NCBI GenBank assembly: GCA_016720805.1
Contig: JADKJZ010000007.1
Location: 46,141 to 110,140 of the forward strand
Reading direction: 5' to 3'
From: Gemmatimonadota bacterium
GTDB taxonomy: Bacteria; Gemmatimonadota; Gemmatimonadetes; Gemmatimonadales; GWC2-71-9
Length of the DNA stretch: 64,000 bases
The notes below the pieces were generated by a model. It did no database searches, was not told where the DNA came from, and was given only the letters and a program-made list of their open reading frames with translations. The translations under genes were made by a program, and so were the position numbers. Shown piece after piece: positions 40,495-49,259 of the stretch (position 1 is its first letter; each line of letters starts with the position of its first letter).

Positions 40495-41166
40495 ATGAGC
40501 GAGCGGGAGTACGACGACGAGGAAGTGGCGGCCATCTTTCAACGGGCCGCTTCGCCGGAACATGCGAGCGTCGCTGCGCCCGGCCAGGGAAAGGGCCTCA
40601 CGCTCGCGGCACTGCAGGAGATCGGGCGGGAGGTCGGCATCGCCCCTGAATCGATCGCCTCTGCCGCGCAATCGCTTGAGCAGGCACCGCGCGCCAAGCC
40701 CGCCAGCGTGCTCGGTGTCCGGATCGGCGTGGTGGACGCGGCCGAGTTCGACCGCCCGATCAGCGACCCGGAATGGGAACGGCTGGTCTCCGATCTGCGG
40801 ACGACCTTCGACGCGGCCGGCGTCGTCCGCTACGACGGTCCCTTCCGCCAGTGGAGCAATGGCAACCTGAAGGTCCTCGCGGAGCCAACGGCCACCGGGC
40901 ATCGGCTGCGCTTCCAGACTGTCAACAGCGCCGCGCAGGGGATGATCGCCGCGGGCCTCGGCGCGTTCATCGCCGCCAGCGGGGCGCTCCTCGCTGCGCC
41001 GAATGCGCCAGGCGCCGGCGCGGCCTTCCTGGCGCTCGGTGGCGCGGCGGCACTTGGCGTCGGGTGGTGGCGCCTGAAGGGGTGGGCGACCCAGCGGCAG
41101 TCCCAGTTCGCCGCGCTCGTGGGCCGGTACCGCGGTGCCCGCATCCTCCCGCCTGGGGTGGGGTGA
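40495..41166 (+). CDS. Hypothetical protein with two membrane helices
   Basis: A 223-residue protein I do not recognise. An acidic start (YDDEEVAAIFQRAAS) is followed by a helical stretch with T-L-A-A-L-Q-E-I-G-x-E-V-G-I-x-P, a pattern that recurs in small Gemmatimonadota membrane proteins to my knowledge. Two adjacent hydrophobic helices lie near residues 145-195 (GMIAAGLGAFIAASGALLAA, AAFLALGGAAALGVGWWRL). The gene ends three bases before the YaeQ start, so they may be co-transcribed. Confidence 0.6.
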   Translation: MSEREYDDEEVAAIFQRAASPEHASVAAPGQGKGLTLAALQEIGREVGIAPESIASAAQSLEQAPRAKPASVLGVRIGVVDAAEFDRPISDPEWERLVSDLRTTFDAAGVVRYDGPFRQWSNGNLKVLAEPTATGHRLRFQTVNSAAQGMIAAGLGAFIAASGALLAAPNAPGAGAAFLALGGAAALGVGWWRLKGWATQRQSQFAALVGRYRGARILPPGVG

Positions 41167-41169
41167 CAG

Positions 41170-41712
41170 GTGGCGCTGACCGCGACGATCTACAATCTCG
41201 ACATCCAGCTGGCTGACGTCGATCGTAGCGTCTACGAGGAGCTGGCCCTCCGCGTCGCCTGCCATCCCTCGGAATCGCCGGAGTATCTGATCGCCCGGGT
41301 GCTGGCCTACTGCCTGGAGTACCGGGAGGGGATCGCCTTCGGGCGGGGAATCTCCGAGCCGGATGATCCGCCGATCGCGGTTCGCGACCTCACCGGCAGC
41401 CTGCTCGTCTGGATCGAGATCGGCTCGCCCGACGCGGCGCGGCTCCACAAGGCAAGCAAGGCGGCGCCGCGCGTCGCGGTCTACACCCACAAGGAGCCGC
41501 GCACGCTGCTGCGGCAACTCGAGGGGGAGAAGATCCACCGCGCCGACGCGCTGGAGATCTACGCCTTCGACCGTGCGCTGATCGACGGACTCGTGGAGCT
41601 GCTCGATCGGCGCACCCGGCTGGCCCTCTCGATCTCCGACCGGGAGATCTACGCGACGGTCGGCGACGTCACGGTCTCCGGCGCGGTGGAGCGGTACCCA
41701 CTCGTCCCCTAG
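41170..41712 (+). CDS. yaeQ: YaeQ family protein
   Basis: A 180-residue protein matching YaeQ over its whole length: IYNLDIQLADVDRSVYEELA, LRVACHPSESPEYLIARVLA, YCLEYREGIAFGRGISEPDD and TGSLLVWIEIGSPDAARLHK. YaeQ has a PD-(D/E)XK-like fold: the E in the LEYREG region, the D of EPDD and the E in WIEIG with the K in KASK match the nuclease core. Its physiological role is unsettled (it suppresses rfaH loss in E. coli). The start is GTG at 41170. Cytoplasmic. Confidence 0.88.
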   Translation: MALTATIYNLDIQLADVDRSVYEELALRVACHPSESPEYLIARVLAYCLEYREGIAFGRGISEPDDPPIAVRDLTGSLLVWIEIGSPDAARLHKASKAAPRVAVYTHKEPRTLLRQLEGEKIHRADALEIYAFDRALIDGLVELLDRRTRLALSISDREIYATVGDVTVSGAVERYPLVP

Positions 41713-41750
41713 TCACATCCCGCATCACCTTCACCCGCCGCGAGCATTCC

Positions 41751-42798
41751 ATGGAACGACGCCCCTTCGTGCGCTTGGCCGGCCTGTCGGCCCTCACCGG
41801 CCTCTTCGGCGCCCGCCGGACGGCCTGGGCCACTGCCCCTGGCACCACTGGCCCCACGCCCCGCGCCCGGCAGCTGGAGCTTCGTCCTCCTCCCCGACAC
41901 GCAGTGTTACAGCGAGTCGTTCCCCGACGTCTTCATGGCGCAGACGGAGTGGATCGCGAGGCAACGGCAGGCGCGCAACATCCAGTTCGTGCTGCATCTC
42001 GGCGACATCACCAACAACAACGTCCATCCCGAGTGGATCAACGCGCGCCGGGCAATGGACGTGCTGCGCCAGGCCGGGATCCCGCACCTGCTGGTCCCGG
42101 GCAACCATGACATGGGGACGTGGGGCAACACCGACTCGCGCGAGTCGTTCTTCAGCGACTACTTCATCCAGCGCAACGCGCGCGTCGCGGGAGAGTCGGA
42201 GAACGCCTTCCTCCGGGTCACCGTAGGCGAGGCGAAGTTCCTCATCGTCGGCCTCGAGTTCGGACCGAGGGACAAGGTCGTCGAGTGGGCCAACGAGATC
42301 GTGGCCAAGTACCCCGACCACCACGCCATCCTGCTGACCCACGTCTACATGTATTCCGACGACCAGCGTTACAACTGGACCGGTCCGGGGAAGGCACAGA
42401 GCTGGAACCCGAATGCCTATGGCGTTGGTACCAACGCGGCCCTGGCGGCCGAGGGCGTCAACGACGGCGAGGCACTCTGGCAGAAGCTGGTGAGCCGACA
42501 CAAGCAGTTCGTCTTCACCTTCAACGGCCACGTCCTGAACGACGGCATCGGCACCCTCGAGAGCAAGGCACCGCTCGGGCACTCCGTGCACCAGATGCTG
42601 GTGAACTACCAGTGCGGCGTGGTGCCCGACCGCAAGAAGGGTGGCGGCGGCTTCCTCCGGCTGGTCGAGGTGCAGGCCGACGGTCGCACCGTGAACATCA
42701 GCGACTACTCGCCATACTATGACCAGTGGTTGACCGATCCCGATCGAAAGTTCACCATTACGGTCGATCGCGATCTCAACAAGCCCGCGACCCCATGA
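41751..42798 (+). CDS. Calcineurin-like metallophosphoesterase (frameshifted near 41860)
   Basis: From 41935 one frame encodes most of a metallophosphoesterase: LHLGDITNNN, VPGNHDMGTWG, LLTHVYMYSD and FTFNGHVLNDG are the metal and phosphate motifs. The first motif, LLPDTQCYSE, lies in the same frame but upstream of the first ATG. A Tat-like or Sec leader (RRPFVRLAGLSALTGLFGAR) starts at 41751 in another frame. Removing one C from the four-C run at 41859-41862 fuses both as T-P-A-P-G-S-W-S-F-V-L-L-P-D-T-Q, giving an exported enzyme of about 349 residues. I think this is the true gene and the extra C an error. Substrate unknown; related proteins cleave phosphodiesters outside the cell. Confidence 0.72.
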
Positions 42799-42861
42799 CG
42801 TTGCCGTCGCGTTGACGGTCCGGGCCTCGTGCCCGCCCTCGCACCACCCACGGAGAACACC

Positions 42862-43325
42862 ATGCGCCGCCTGATGCTGGTCCTGAGCACCGCAGTCGTG
42901 ATGGGCTGTGCCAAGAAGGAAGAGGCGCCGCCGGAGACCGTCGCCGAGCCGCCCGCGCCGGTGGCCCCGCCCCGATCGACATGGCCGCCGTCGCCGGCAC
43001 ATGGGAGATGAAGACGATGGGGGCCACGTCCGACAGCGTGCTGACCACCTTCACCCTCGAGGCCTCGGCGGACACCGCGGGCTGGCTGATGGCCTTCCCG
43101 AAGCGGACGCCGATGAAGCTGAGCATCACCGTCTCGGGGGACAGCATCATGTCGGTGAGCCCCCAGTACGAGAGCGTGCTCCGGAAGGGGGCCAAGGTGC
43201 AGACCAACACCGTCTTCCACCTGGTCGGCGACAAGCTGATCGGGCACACCACGGCCCATTACACGGGCGCGGGAGCCGACTCGGTCGTCATGTTGCGCAG
43301 TGAGGGCACCAAGGCGCCGAAGTAA
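42862..43325 (+). CDS. Small lipoprotein (frameshifted at a C run)
   Basis: The frame at 42862 gives a lipoprotein leader (RRLMLVLSTAVVMGCAKKEE) and a Pro-rich spacer, then runs out. Another frame begins at 42981 with AAVAGTWEMKTMGATSDSVL and continues to 43325 as a compact beta-rich domain (LSITVSGDSIMSVSPQYESV, TNTVFHLVGDKLIGHTTAHY). Adding one C to the four-C run at 42970-42973 joins them as A-P-V-A-P-P-P-I-D-M-A-A-V-A-G-T-W. The product would be about 154 residues, anchored to the outer or inner membrane. The family is not recognised; a lipocalin-like stress domain is possible. Confidence 0.62.
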
Positions 43326-43350
43326 CCAGGCGCCCGGCAATGGCAGGGAG

Positions 43351-43386
43351 CGACGGGTGGTCGTCCAATCGGGCGACCACCCGTCG
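43351..43386. terminator. Bidirectional terminator hairpin
   Basis: CGACGGGTGGTCG at 43351-43363 pairs perfectly with CGACCACCCGTCG at 43374-43386 around a 10-base loop. It lies between the convergent lipoprotein and serC stops, with serC ending six bases later. No U-tract is present. Confidence 0.7.
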
Positions 43387-43391
43387 TCGGT

Positions 43392-44480
43392 TCAGCGGTT
43401 CGCCAGTTCGAACTCCTTCATGAAGTCCACCAGCGCCACGATGCTGGCGCGCGGGCAGGCGTTGTAGATGCTCGCACGGATGCCGCCCGCGGAGCGATGG
43501 CCCTTCAACCCCTCCATGCCGCGCTTCCCTGCTTCGCCGAGGAACTTGGTGTCGAGCTCATCGGTGGCACAGCGGAAGACGACGTTCATGTGCGAACGGC
43601 TGTCGGGATGGACCGGCGCGCGGAAGAGCGTGCTCTGGTCGAGGAAGTCATACAGCAGCGCCGCCTTCTCGGCATTGCGCTCCGCCATCGCCGCCAGCCC
43701 GCCGGTTTCCTCGATCCACTTCAGCACCTGTCCGACCATGTAGATGGCGAAGGTCGGCGGCGTATTGTAGAGCGACCGCTCCTTCACGTAGGTCCGGTAT
43801 TGCAGCATCGTCGGAATCATGGTCGGTGCGGTGTCGGCAAGATCGTCGCGGATGATCGCCATCACGACGCCGGACGGGCCGAGATTCTTCTGGGCACCGG
43901 CATAGATGAGGCCGTACTTGCTGACGTCGAGCGGGCGGCTGAACATGTCGCTCGAGGTGTCGGCGATCAGCGGCACGCCTTCCGGCACCGGCGGCAGTTC
44001 GCGCCACTGCGTGCCATAGATGGTGTTGTTCGTGGTGATGTGGACGTACGCCGGCGCGGACGAGTAGGCGATCTCCGCCACGTCGGGGATGCGGGTGAAC
44101 TTCGACCCGGCCGCCGAGACCGCCATGTGGGTCGTGCCGAACTTCCCTGCCTCCTGCATCGCCTTCTCGGACCAGACGCCGGTATGCAGGTAGTCGGCGG
44201 TCCGGCCGGCCGGCAGCAGGTTCATCGGCACCATCGCGAACTGCTGCGACGCGCCGCCCTGCATGAAGATCACCTTGTACTGGTCAGGGATCCCTGCCAG
44301 CCGCCGCGCCGCCTCCTCGGCCTCGTTGATGATCTTCTCGAACAGCTTCCCACGGTGGCTGTGTTCCGCCACACCCATCCCGCTGCCGCCGATGTTCCAG
44401 ATGTCCTGCTGCGCCTGCCGCAACACCGACTCCGGGAGGACACCTGGGCCCGCGCCGAAATTGTGGATCCGCTCAGTCAT
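43392..44480 (-). CDS. serC: Phosphoserine aminotransferase
   Basis: A 362-residue PLP enzyme converting 3-phosphohydroxypyruvate and glutamate to phosphoserine. Motifs: IHNFGAGPGVLPESVLRQAQ at the start, EHSHRGKLFEKIINEAEEAA, FMQGGASQQFAMVPMNLLP, the PLP lysine in YAGAQKNLGPSGVVMAII, and the C-terminal HRSAGGIRASIYNACP typical of SerC. The ATG at 44480 matches family N-termini; the frame extends upstream into unrelated sequence. It follows serA on the same strand, giving the two successive steps of serine synthesis. Confidence 0.95.
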   Translation of the reverse strand: MTERIHNFGAGPGVLPESVLRQAQQDIWNIGGSGMGVAEHSHRGKLFEKIINEAEEAARRLAGIPDQYKVIFMQGGASQQFAMVPMNLLPAGRTADYLHTGVWSEKAMQEAGKFGTTHMAVSAAGSKFTRIPDVAEIAYSSAPAYVHITTNNTIYGTQWRELPPVPEGVPLIADTSSDMFSRPLDVSKYGLIYAGAQKNLGPSGVVMAIIRDDLADTAPTMIPTMLQYRTYVKERSLYNTPPTFAIYMVGQVLKWIEETGGLAAMAERNAEKAALLYDFLDQSTLFRAPVHPDSRSHMNVVFRCATDELDTKFLGEAGKRGMEGLKGHRSAGGIRASIYNACPRASIVALVDFMKEFELANR

Positions 44481-44505
44481 GATCGAAGTTCCTGCTCGCA
44501 AAGGA

Positions 44506-45714
44506 TTACGCGATGGCCGTGAGGTCAACGCTCAGGATGTGCGGGTTGCCGCTGCGAATTTCTGCCAGGGCGGCGTCCGAGGGCGCCGAGCTGAGCTGGA
44601 TGCGGGCGGCCGCGGCTTCAGCGCCGTGGTAGGGGATGTTCTCCACCTCCTCGACATTGACTGAGGCCTCGGCGAGTACCCGAAAAACATGCGCCAGCAC
44701 GCCTGGACGATTCTGGTGGCGCACCGAGAGGACGTGGGTGGCGGCACTGCGGGCGAGGCGATTGACACAGTACGGCGCGATGCCGGTCTTCGCGAACGCC
44801 TCGACAATCCGGATCACTTCCTGGGCGATTGCGATCTGTGCCTGGTCCGTCGAGGCCCCGACGTGGTGCGTCCCATAGACGCCGGGGAGATCGATGATGG
44901 CAGGCTTGAACTCCGCCTTGCCGCCGCCCGGTTCACCCTCGAAGACGTCGAGCGCGACGCGGAGACCGTGCCCGGTGACCGCGGCGGCAAGCGCCGCCTC
45001 GTCGACCACACTGCCACGCGAGGCATTGATCAGATACGCCCCCGGCTTCATCGCCGCGAGGAACTCGGCGTTGACGAGTTTCTTCGTCTCCGCACCGCCG
45101 GCGACGTTGATCGAGACGGCATCGGAGTGACGCGCGACCTCGATCGGCGTCTCGCAGTAGCCCACCCCGATCCGGTCGGCTTCCTCGTTGGTGAGGTTCC
45201 GCGAGTAAGCGACGACGTGCATGCCGAACGCCTGGGCCCGCTTGGCCACTTCTCGACCAATCTGCCCCAGGCCGACGATGCCCAGGGTCCGGCCGTAGAC
45301 ACCGCGTGCCTTGGAGTACTCGGCCTTGCGCCATTCACCGCGCCGCAGGTCGGCAACCTGATCGGGAATGCGACGATCCATGCCGAGCAGCAGGCCCATC
45401 ACGAGCTCGGCGACGGCGATGGAGTTCTTGCCGGGCGTATTGGCGACGAAGATGCCGAGGCGCGAGGCAGCGGCGACATCGATCGAGTCGATGCCGGCGC
45501 CGGCACGGATCACCAACGAGAGGGCCGGACCGGCCGCCAGGGCGGCCTCGCTCACCTTCTTGCCTCGCACGATGAGCACCTTCGGATTCACGTCGGCGAT
45601 GGTGGCCGGGAGCTCCTCCACGGCACCATCGGGTCGCAGCACCACGTCGCAGCCGAGCTCCTTCAATCCATCGACGCCCACGGTTTCGAACTTGTCTGCC
45701 ACCAGCACTTTCAT
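44506..45714 (-). CDS. serA: D-3-phosphoglycerate dehydrogenase
   Basis: A 402-residue dehydrogenase catalysing the first step of serine synthesis. The nucleotide fold carries GIVGLGQIGREVAKRAQAFG, the catalytic Arg is in VIRAGAGIDSIDVAAA, the Glu in LDVFEGEP and the His in GTHHVGASTDQAQ. A C-terminal ACT domain (HQNRPGVLAHVFRVLAEASV) suggests feedback control by serine. Shorter than long SerA types, as the intervening domain is absent. The ATG shares bases with the DUF1015 gene stop (ATGA). The operon order is DUF1015-serA-serC. Confidence 0.95.
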   Translation of the reverse strand: MKVLVADKFETVGVDGLKELGCDVVLRPDGAVEELPATIADVNPKVLIVRGKKVSEAALAAGPALSLVIRAGAGIDSIDVAAASRLGIFVANTPGKNSIAVAELVMGLLLGMDRRIPDQVADLRRGEWRKAEYSKARGVYGRTLGIVGLGQIGREVAKRAQAFGMHVVAYSRNLTNEEADRIGVGYCETPIEVARHSDAVSINVAGGAETKKLVNAEFLAAMKPGAYLINASRGSVVDEAALAAAVTGHGLRVALDVFEGEPGGGKAEFKPAIIDLPGVYGTHHVGASTDQAQIAIAQEVIRIVEAFAKTGIAPYCVNRLARSAATHVLSVRHQNRPGVLAHVFRVLAEASVNVEEVENIPYHGAEAAAARIQLSSAPSDAALAEIRSGNPHILSVDLTAIA

Positions 45715-47027
45715 TGCGTGGCCCCTCCGGGGGTCTTGGGATCGAAGGTGTGGACGAAGAAGCCGCTCTTCAGCTTGGGCTCGAACCAGGTCGACTTGGG
45801 GGGCATGATGGCGCCGGCATCGGCGATCGCCATGAGCTGGGCCACCGAGACGGGGTACATCGCGAAGGCAACCGCATCCTGGCCTGACTGCACGCGTTGT
45901 TCGAGTTCGGCCGTTCCACGGATGCCACCGACGAAGTCGATCCGCTGATCGACGCGGACGTCGCCGATGCCGAGGATCGGCGCGAGGACGCGCTCGTGGA
46001 GCAACGACGCGTCGAGCGAGCCAATCGGGTCGTCGGCAGCGATGGACGCCGAGTCGAGGCGCAACCTGTGCCAGCTGCCGTCGACATAGATGCCGAACGT
46101 CCCGGCCGCATCGGGCACGGGTGTCGTGGTTGGGGTCAGGGTGCCCACCGCAGCGAGCCGCAAGAGAAACGCCGCCGGCGTGAGGCCATGCAGATCCTTC
46201 ACGACGCGATTGTACGAGAGGATGTGAAGTTGATCCGACGGAAAGAGCACCGCGAGGAACCAGTTGTAGTCCTCGTCGCCGGTGTGGTGCGGGTTGGCCG
46301 CCCGCAATGCCTTGCCGGTACGCCACGCGGAGGCGCAGCGATGGTGCCCGTCGGCCACATAGCAATCCGGCATCGCCGCAAACGCGGCAGCATAGGCCTC
46401 GGTATCAACGACGCGCCAGACCCGCTGGCGAACCCCGTCATACGTGACCAGATCGTAGAGCGGCTCCTGCGCCATCGTGGCGGCGTTGAGCGCGGCCAGC
46501 GAGGCTTCCGGCCGGTGCGTCAGGAAGACCGGCTCCGCGTGCGCGGCAAGGGTCAGCACGTGGCGGGTGCGGTCGTCCTCTTTGTCGGGCCGCGTCTTCT
46601 CGTGCTTCTTGATCAGGTCGGCTTCGTAGTCGTCGACATGGACGCAGCCAACCACGCCGACCTGTGCCTGTCCCTCACGAGTCAGTTCGTAGAGGTAGAA
46701 GGCGGCTGTGTCGTCATGGACGAAGGTGCCGTCGGCGAGCACGCGGTCGAGATTCTCCTTCGCCTTGGCGTAGATCCGATCATCGTGCGGGTCGGTCTCG
46801 GGAGGGAGGTCGATGTCGGACCGCCCCACGTGGAGGAAGGAGAGCGGATTGCCGGCGGCCAGCGCAGCCGCCTCGGCACGATTGACGACATCGTAGGGCG
46901 GCGCGACGACGCGATCAACCAGATCGGGCCTCGGGCGCCACGCTCGGAAAGGACTGAATCGGATACGCCCTCCGGGGGCGGTGCAGGTGCGAGGGGGGAA
47001 CCTCGGATGATACCCCCGGCGGGCCAC
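45711..47027 (-). CDS. DUF1015 family protein
   Basis: A protein of about 438 residues. The family N-terminus FSPFRAWRPRPDLVDRVVAP is followed by PYDVVNRAEA and the conserved F-L-H-V, later YVADGHHRCASAW and FPSDQLHILSYNRVVKDL. DUF1015 proteins are typically encoded with serA and serC, and the acid and histidine-rich core suggests an enzyme, though the reaction is unknown. No ATG lies near the expected start; GTG at 47027 is used here, and a short base-count error just upstream is possible. It is the first gene of the serine operon. Confidence 0.8.
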   Translation of the reverse strand: MARRGYHPRFPPRTCTAPGGRIRFSPFRAWRPRPDLVDRVVAPPYDVVNRAEAAALAAGNPLSFLHVGRSDIDLPPETDPHDDRIYAKAKENLDRVLADGTFVHDDTAAFYLYELTREGQAQVGVVGCVHVDDYEADLIKKHEKTRPDKEDDRTRHVLTLAAHAEPVFLTHRPEASLAALNAATMAQEPLYDLVTYDGVRQRVWRVVDTEAYAAAFAAMPDCYVADGHHRCASAWRTGKALRAANPHHTGDEDYNWFLAVLFPSDQLHILSYNRVVKDLHGLTPAAFLLRLAAVGTLTPTTTPVPDAAGTFGIYVDGSWHRLRLDSASIAADDPIGSLDASLLHERVLAPILGIGDVRVDQRIDFVGGIRGTAELEQRVQSGQDAVAFAMYPVSVAQLMAIADAGAIMPPKSTWFEPKLKSGFFVHTFDPKTPGGATQ

Positions 47028-47043
47028 CGGCAGGTAGTCGGAC

Positions 47044-47088
47044 CTGGGCGTGTCGACCCTTGACGGGTACGCCCAGCGGGCCGAGAAT
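47044..47088 (+). promoter_or_regulatory. Candidate promoter with overlapping inverted repeat
   Basis: TTGACG at 47060-47065 and GAGAAT at 47083-47088 are 17 bases apart, an acceptable though imperfect housekeeping promoter for the gene at 47148. An inverted repeat, CTGGGCGT at 47044-47051 and ACGCCCAG at 47069-47076, overlaps the -35 element and could be an operator. The region separates divergent transcription units. Confidence 0.35.
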
Positions 47089-47147
47089 GGGGTGGCCGGA
47101 CCCCGGCCTATCCTGCGGTTCCCCCTTCCCCGCCACCTACTTTCCCC

Positions 47148-47432
47148 ATGACCTGGCTCGCCTCGATCGCGATTGCCATCCTCTCCGGCCTCGCCACCAT
47201 GCTCGCCGCCGGCTTCGTGGCCACGCTGGCCGTGGACTGGCACCGGATCTCCTCGTTCGAGGGCAACTCGGGCTACTTCGTCGTGGGGCTGGCGCTCGTC
47301 GGGCTGGTCGGCGGGCTCCTCGTCGGCTTCGTGGTCTCACGCTACCTCGGTCCCGGATTCTTCAAGGCCGTGGGGGTAGCTCTCCTGATCACCGGCAGCT
47401 GCATCGGCCTCATCGGGGGATCTCCCGGTTGA
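47148..47432 (+). CDS. Small membrane protein, probably N-terminal part of the next gene
   Basis: 94 residues with three membrane helices (WLASIAIAILSGLATMLAA, YFVVGLALVGLVGGLLVGFV, GVALLITGSCIGLIG). It ends GGSPG at a stop that overlaps the next ATG (TGATG). If the five-G run at 47415-47419 had one more G, the frame would continue I-G-G-I-S-R-L-M-A-D-V-P-P directly into the following 505-residue protein. To my knowledge, Gemmatimonadota homologues join such helices and the ADVPP segment in one chain. So this may be one gene of about 600 residues split by a base-count error. Confidence 0.6.
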   Translation: MTWLASIAIAILSGLATMLAAGFVATLAVDWHRISSFEGNSGYFVVGLALVGLVGGLLVGFVVSRYLGPGFFKAVGVALLITGSCIGLIGGSPG

Positions 47433-48949
47433 TGGCGGACGTGCCACCGACCCTCGGCGGCGAGGCAGTGGCGCAGGCCGACGAGTTCCGCTGGCCAGCC
47501 GGTCAGCCGCTCCCTGCCGCTGACTCGGCCGAGTGGTTCCTCGGGTTGCACTCGGCGACTGGCGGGAGATTGCGGACCAGCCGCAACGGCCCGCTCTGGC
47601 GCGAAGATGCCCGCCTGGAGGATGGCCGATGGATCGTTCCCGGCGCCGTCTCCCTCTTCACGGAGCGGGGCGACCGGATCATCGACGTCGTGCCAGACAG
47701 CATCCTCAAGAACGGCTTCAAGGTGCCCATCGGCCGCTCGCCAAAGCGGAGCCAACTCGAATGGAGCGAGTGGCTGCCGCGGACGACCGGGCCCGATGGC
47801 ATCACCTACCGCTTCCGGGTCGTCCCGGCGAATCAGCCGCTCCGCACCGAGGCGTTCGGCCCTTTCGAGGTGACCACCATCGCCCACTGGCTGGGCGAGG
47901 TGATCTACGCGGGCCAGCCGCCGATGTGGACCGCAACCGCCGAGTTCCGCATCCGCCATCGGGGGCAGCCGGTGGTCATCCAGCACAGAGCGGTCTCCAC
48001 TGACGCTACCACGGCAACCGAACTGGCCAACGCGGTTGCTGCCATCGATGGGCCGACTCCGGCGCTCATGGTGCAGGTTGGCGCCGAGCAGGGGGTCGGC
48101 ACCTGCTATCTGGTGGTGAGCGGACCGGCCATGCCGCGGGTGGAACGCGTGGGCCCGTGCGGCCACCCGATGCAGGTCGCGCCGCTCGCCAACGATGCGT
48201 CCGCGCGCGCCGAGCCGGCGCTGCTGCCGGAGGGACGCTTCGATCGCAACTCATTCGGCCGCTCGCGATACTCCCTGCTGGCGAACAATGTCCTCGACAG
48301 CGAGACACTCACCCTGCGGCCCTACGACAGCGCCGACCAGTCGCAGCTGATCGAGCGGTTGCCTCCAGCCGGGATCGCCCCGGACGCGCAGAGCTTCGTG
48401 CGGGTGGAGTGGGACGCTGAGACCACCGGCAAGATCGTGGTCGCGGTGACGCGCCTCGATGGGGGCCCCCGGTATCGACTGCCGGTCGATGCCACCCGCA
48501 TGCGCTACTTCGCGATCGATCATGTCGACCCGGCGTGGGTGCTCCACCATTTCGAGTGGCGGCACACGGCCGGCCGGCCCGACAGCCTGGTTCCGCGAGC
48601 CGCCTTCAATCCGATGCCATATCGCGGCACGCTCTCGACCGATTCCGACTACCGCGAGTACCGGGTCGGACCTGCGTTGGCGGGACTTCGGCCCGCACTG
48701 ATCGACTGGCTCGTGACGGAATTCAAGGCGGAGCGGGTGACCAACGACGAGGCCGCGTTCACGCAGGAGGTGAAGATCGGCGAGACGGTGATTCACGTGA
48801 GCTTCAGCCCCGACGGAGAATCACACGTGGGGGTCTGGATGGATCGGGGGCCGGACACGCAGCTTGTCGCCGAGATAGCCCGGCGATTCGACGCGGCACT
48901 GGCAACCTATCGCTTCGACACCTTCATTGGGCGGCCACCGGCGGAATGA
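47432..48949 (+). CDS. Large hypothetical protein, likely periplasmic
   Basis: 505 residues starting MADVPPTLGGEAV. No family with known function is recognised. The sequence is beta-rich with repeated short segments (RWIVPGAVSLFTERGDRIID, PDGITYRFRVVPANQPLRTE, YRLPVDATRMRYFAIDHVDP) and ends with a helical region (VAEIARRFDAALATYRFDTF). It has no signal of its own, which supports fusion with the three-helix frame immediately upstream. In that case the bulk would be outside the cytoplasm, anchored by the N-terminal helices. Confidence 0.6.
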   Translation: MADVPPTLGGEAVAQADEFRWPAGQPLPAADSAEWFLGLHSATGGRLRTSRNGPLWREDARLEDGRWIVPGAVSLFTERGDRIIDVVPDSILKNGFKVPIGRSPKRSQLEWSEWLPRTTGPDGITYRFRVVPANQPLRTEAFGPFEVTTIAHWLGEVIYAGQPPMWTATAEFRIRHRGQPVVIQHRAVSTDATTATELANAVAAIDGPTPALMVQVGAEQGVGTCYLVVSGPAMPRVERVGPCGHPMQVAPLANDASARAEPALLPEGRFDRNSFGRSRYSLLANNVLDSETLTLRPYDSADQSQLIERLPPAGIAPDAQSFVRVEWDAETTGKIVVAVTRLDGGPRYRLPVDATRMRYFAIDHVDPAWVLHHFEWRHTAGRPDSLVPRAAFNPMPYRGTLSTDSDYREYRVGPALAGLRPALIDWLVTEFKAERVTNDEAAFTQEVKIGETVIHVSFSPDGESHVGVWMDRGPDTQLVAEIARRFDAALATYRFDTFIGRPPAE

Positions 48950-49023
48950 ACCCGCTCCAGCGAGGGATGTCTTGGATGGGGATCCGGCGGTAGCTTCTCG
49001 GTTCACCCTGTCCGGAGCACCGC

Positions 49024-49227
49024 ATGTCTGTCGCCAAGGTTGCCGAGCTGATCGCCGAATCGGAAAAGAGCTTCAAGGATGCCATCGAGGTGGGCGTGGC
49101 CCGTGCCCACAAGACCATCCGCAACGTGACGGGCGCGTGGGTCGAGGGGCAGAAGGTCATTGTGAAGGAGGGGAAGATCGTGTCCTTTCGCGTCATCCTG
49201 AAAGTCACCTTCGTGCTCGACGACTGA
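49024..49227 (+). CDS. Dodecin family flavin-binding protein
   Basis: A 67-residue protein matching dodecin along its length: MSVAKVAELIAESEKSFKDA, IEVGVARAHKTIRNVTGAWV, then V-K-E-G-K-I-V-S-F-R-V and the final strand VILKVTFVLDD. Dodecins form hollow dodecamers that store or buffer flavins, or coenzyme A in some bacteria. The aromatic Trp in GAWVEGQ is close to the ligand-stacking position. GGAG lies six bases before the ATG. It stands between unrelated genes and could form a short transcript with the DUF4112 gene. Confidence 0.9.
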   Translation: MSVAKVAELIAESEKSFKDAIEVGVARAHKTIRNVTGAWVEGQKVIVKEGKIVSFRVILKVTFVLDD

Positions 49228-49259
49228 TCCATGGAGTCGACGCCCTGACGCGCGATCCC

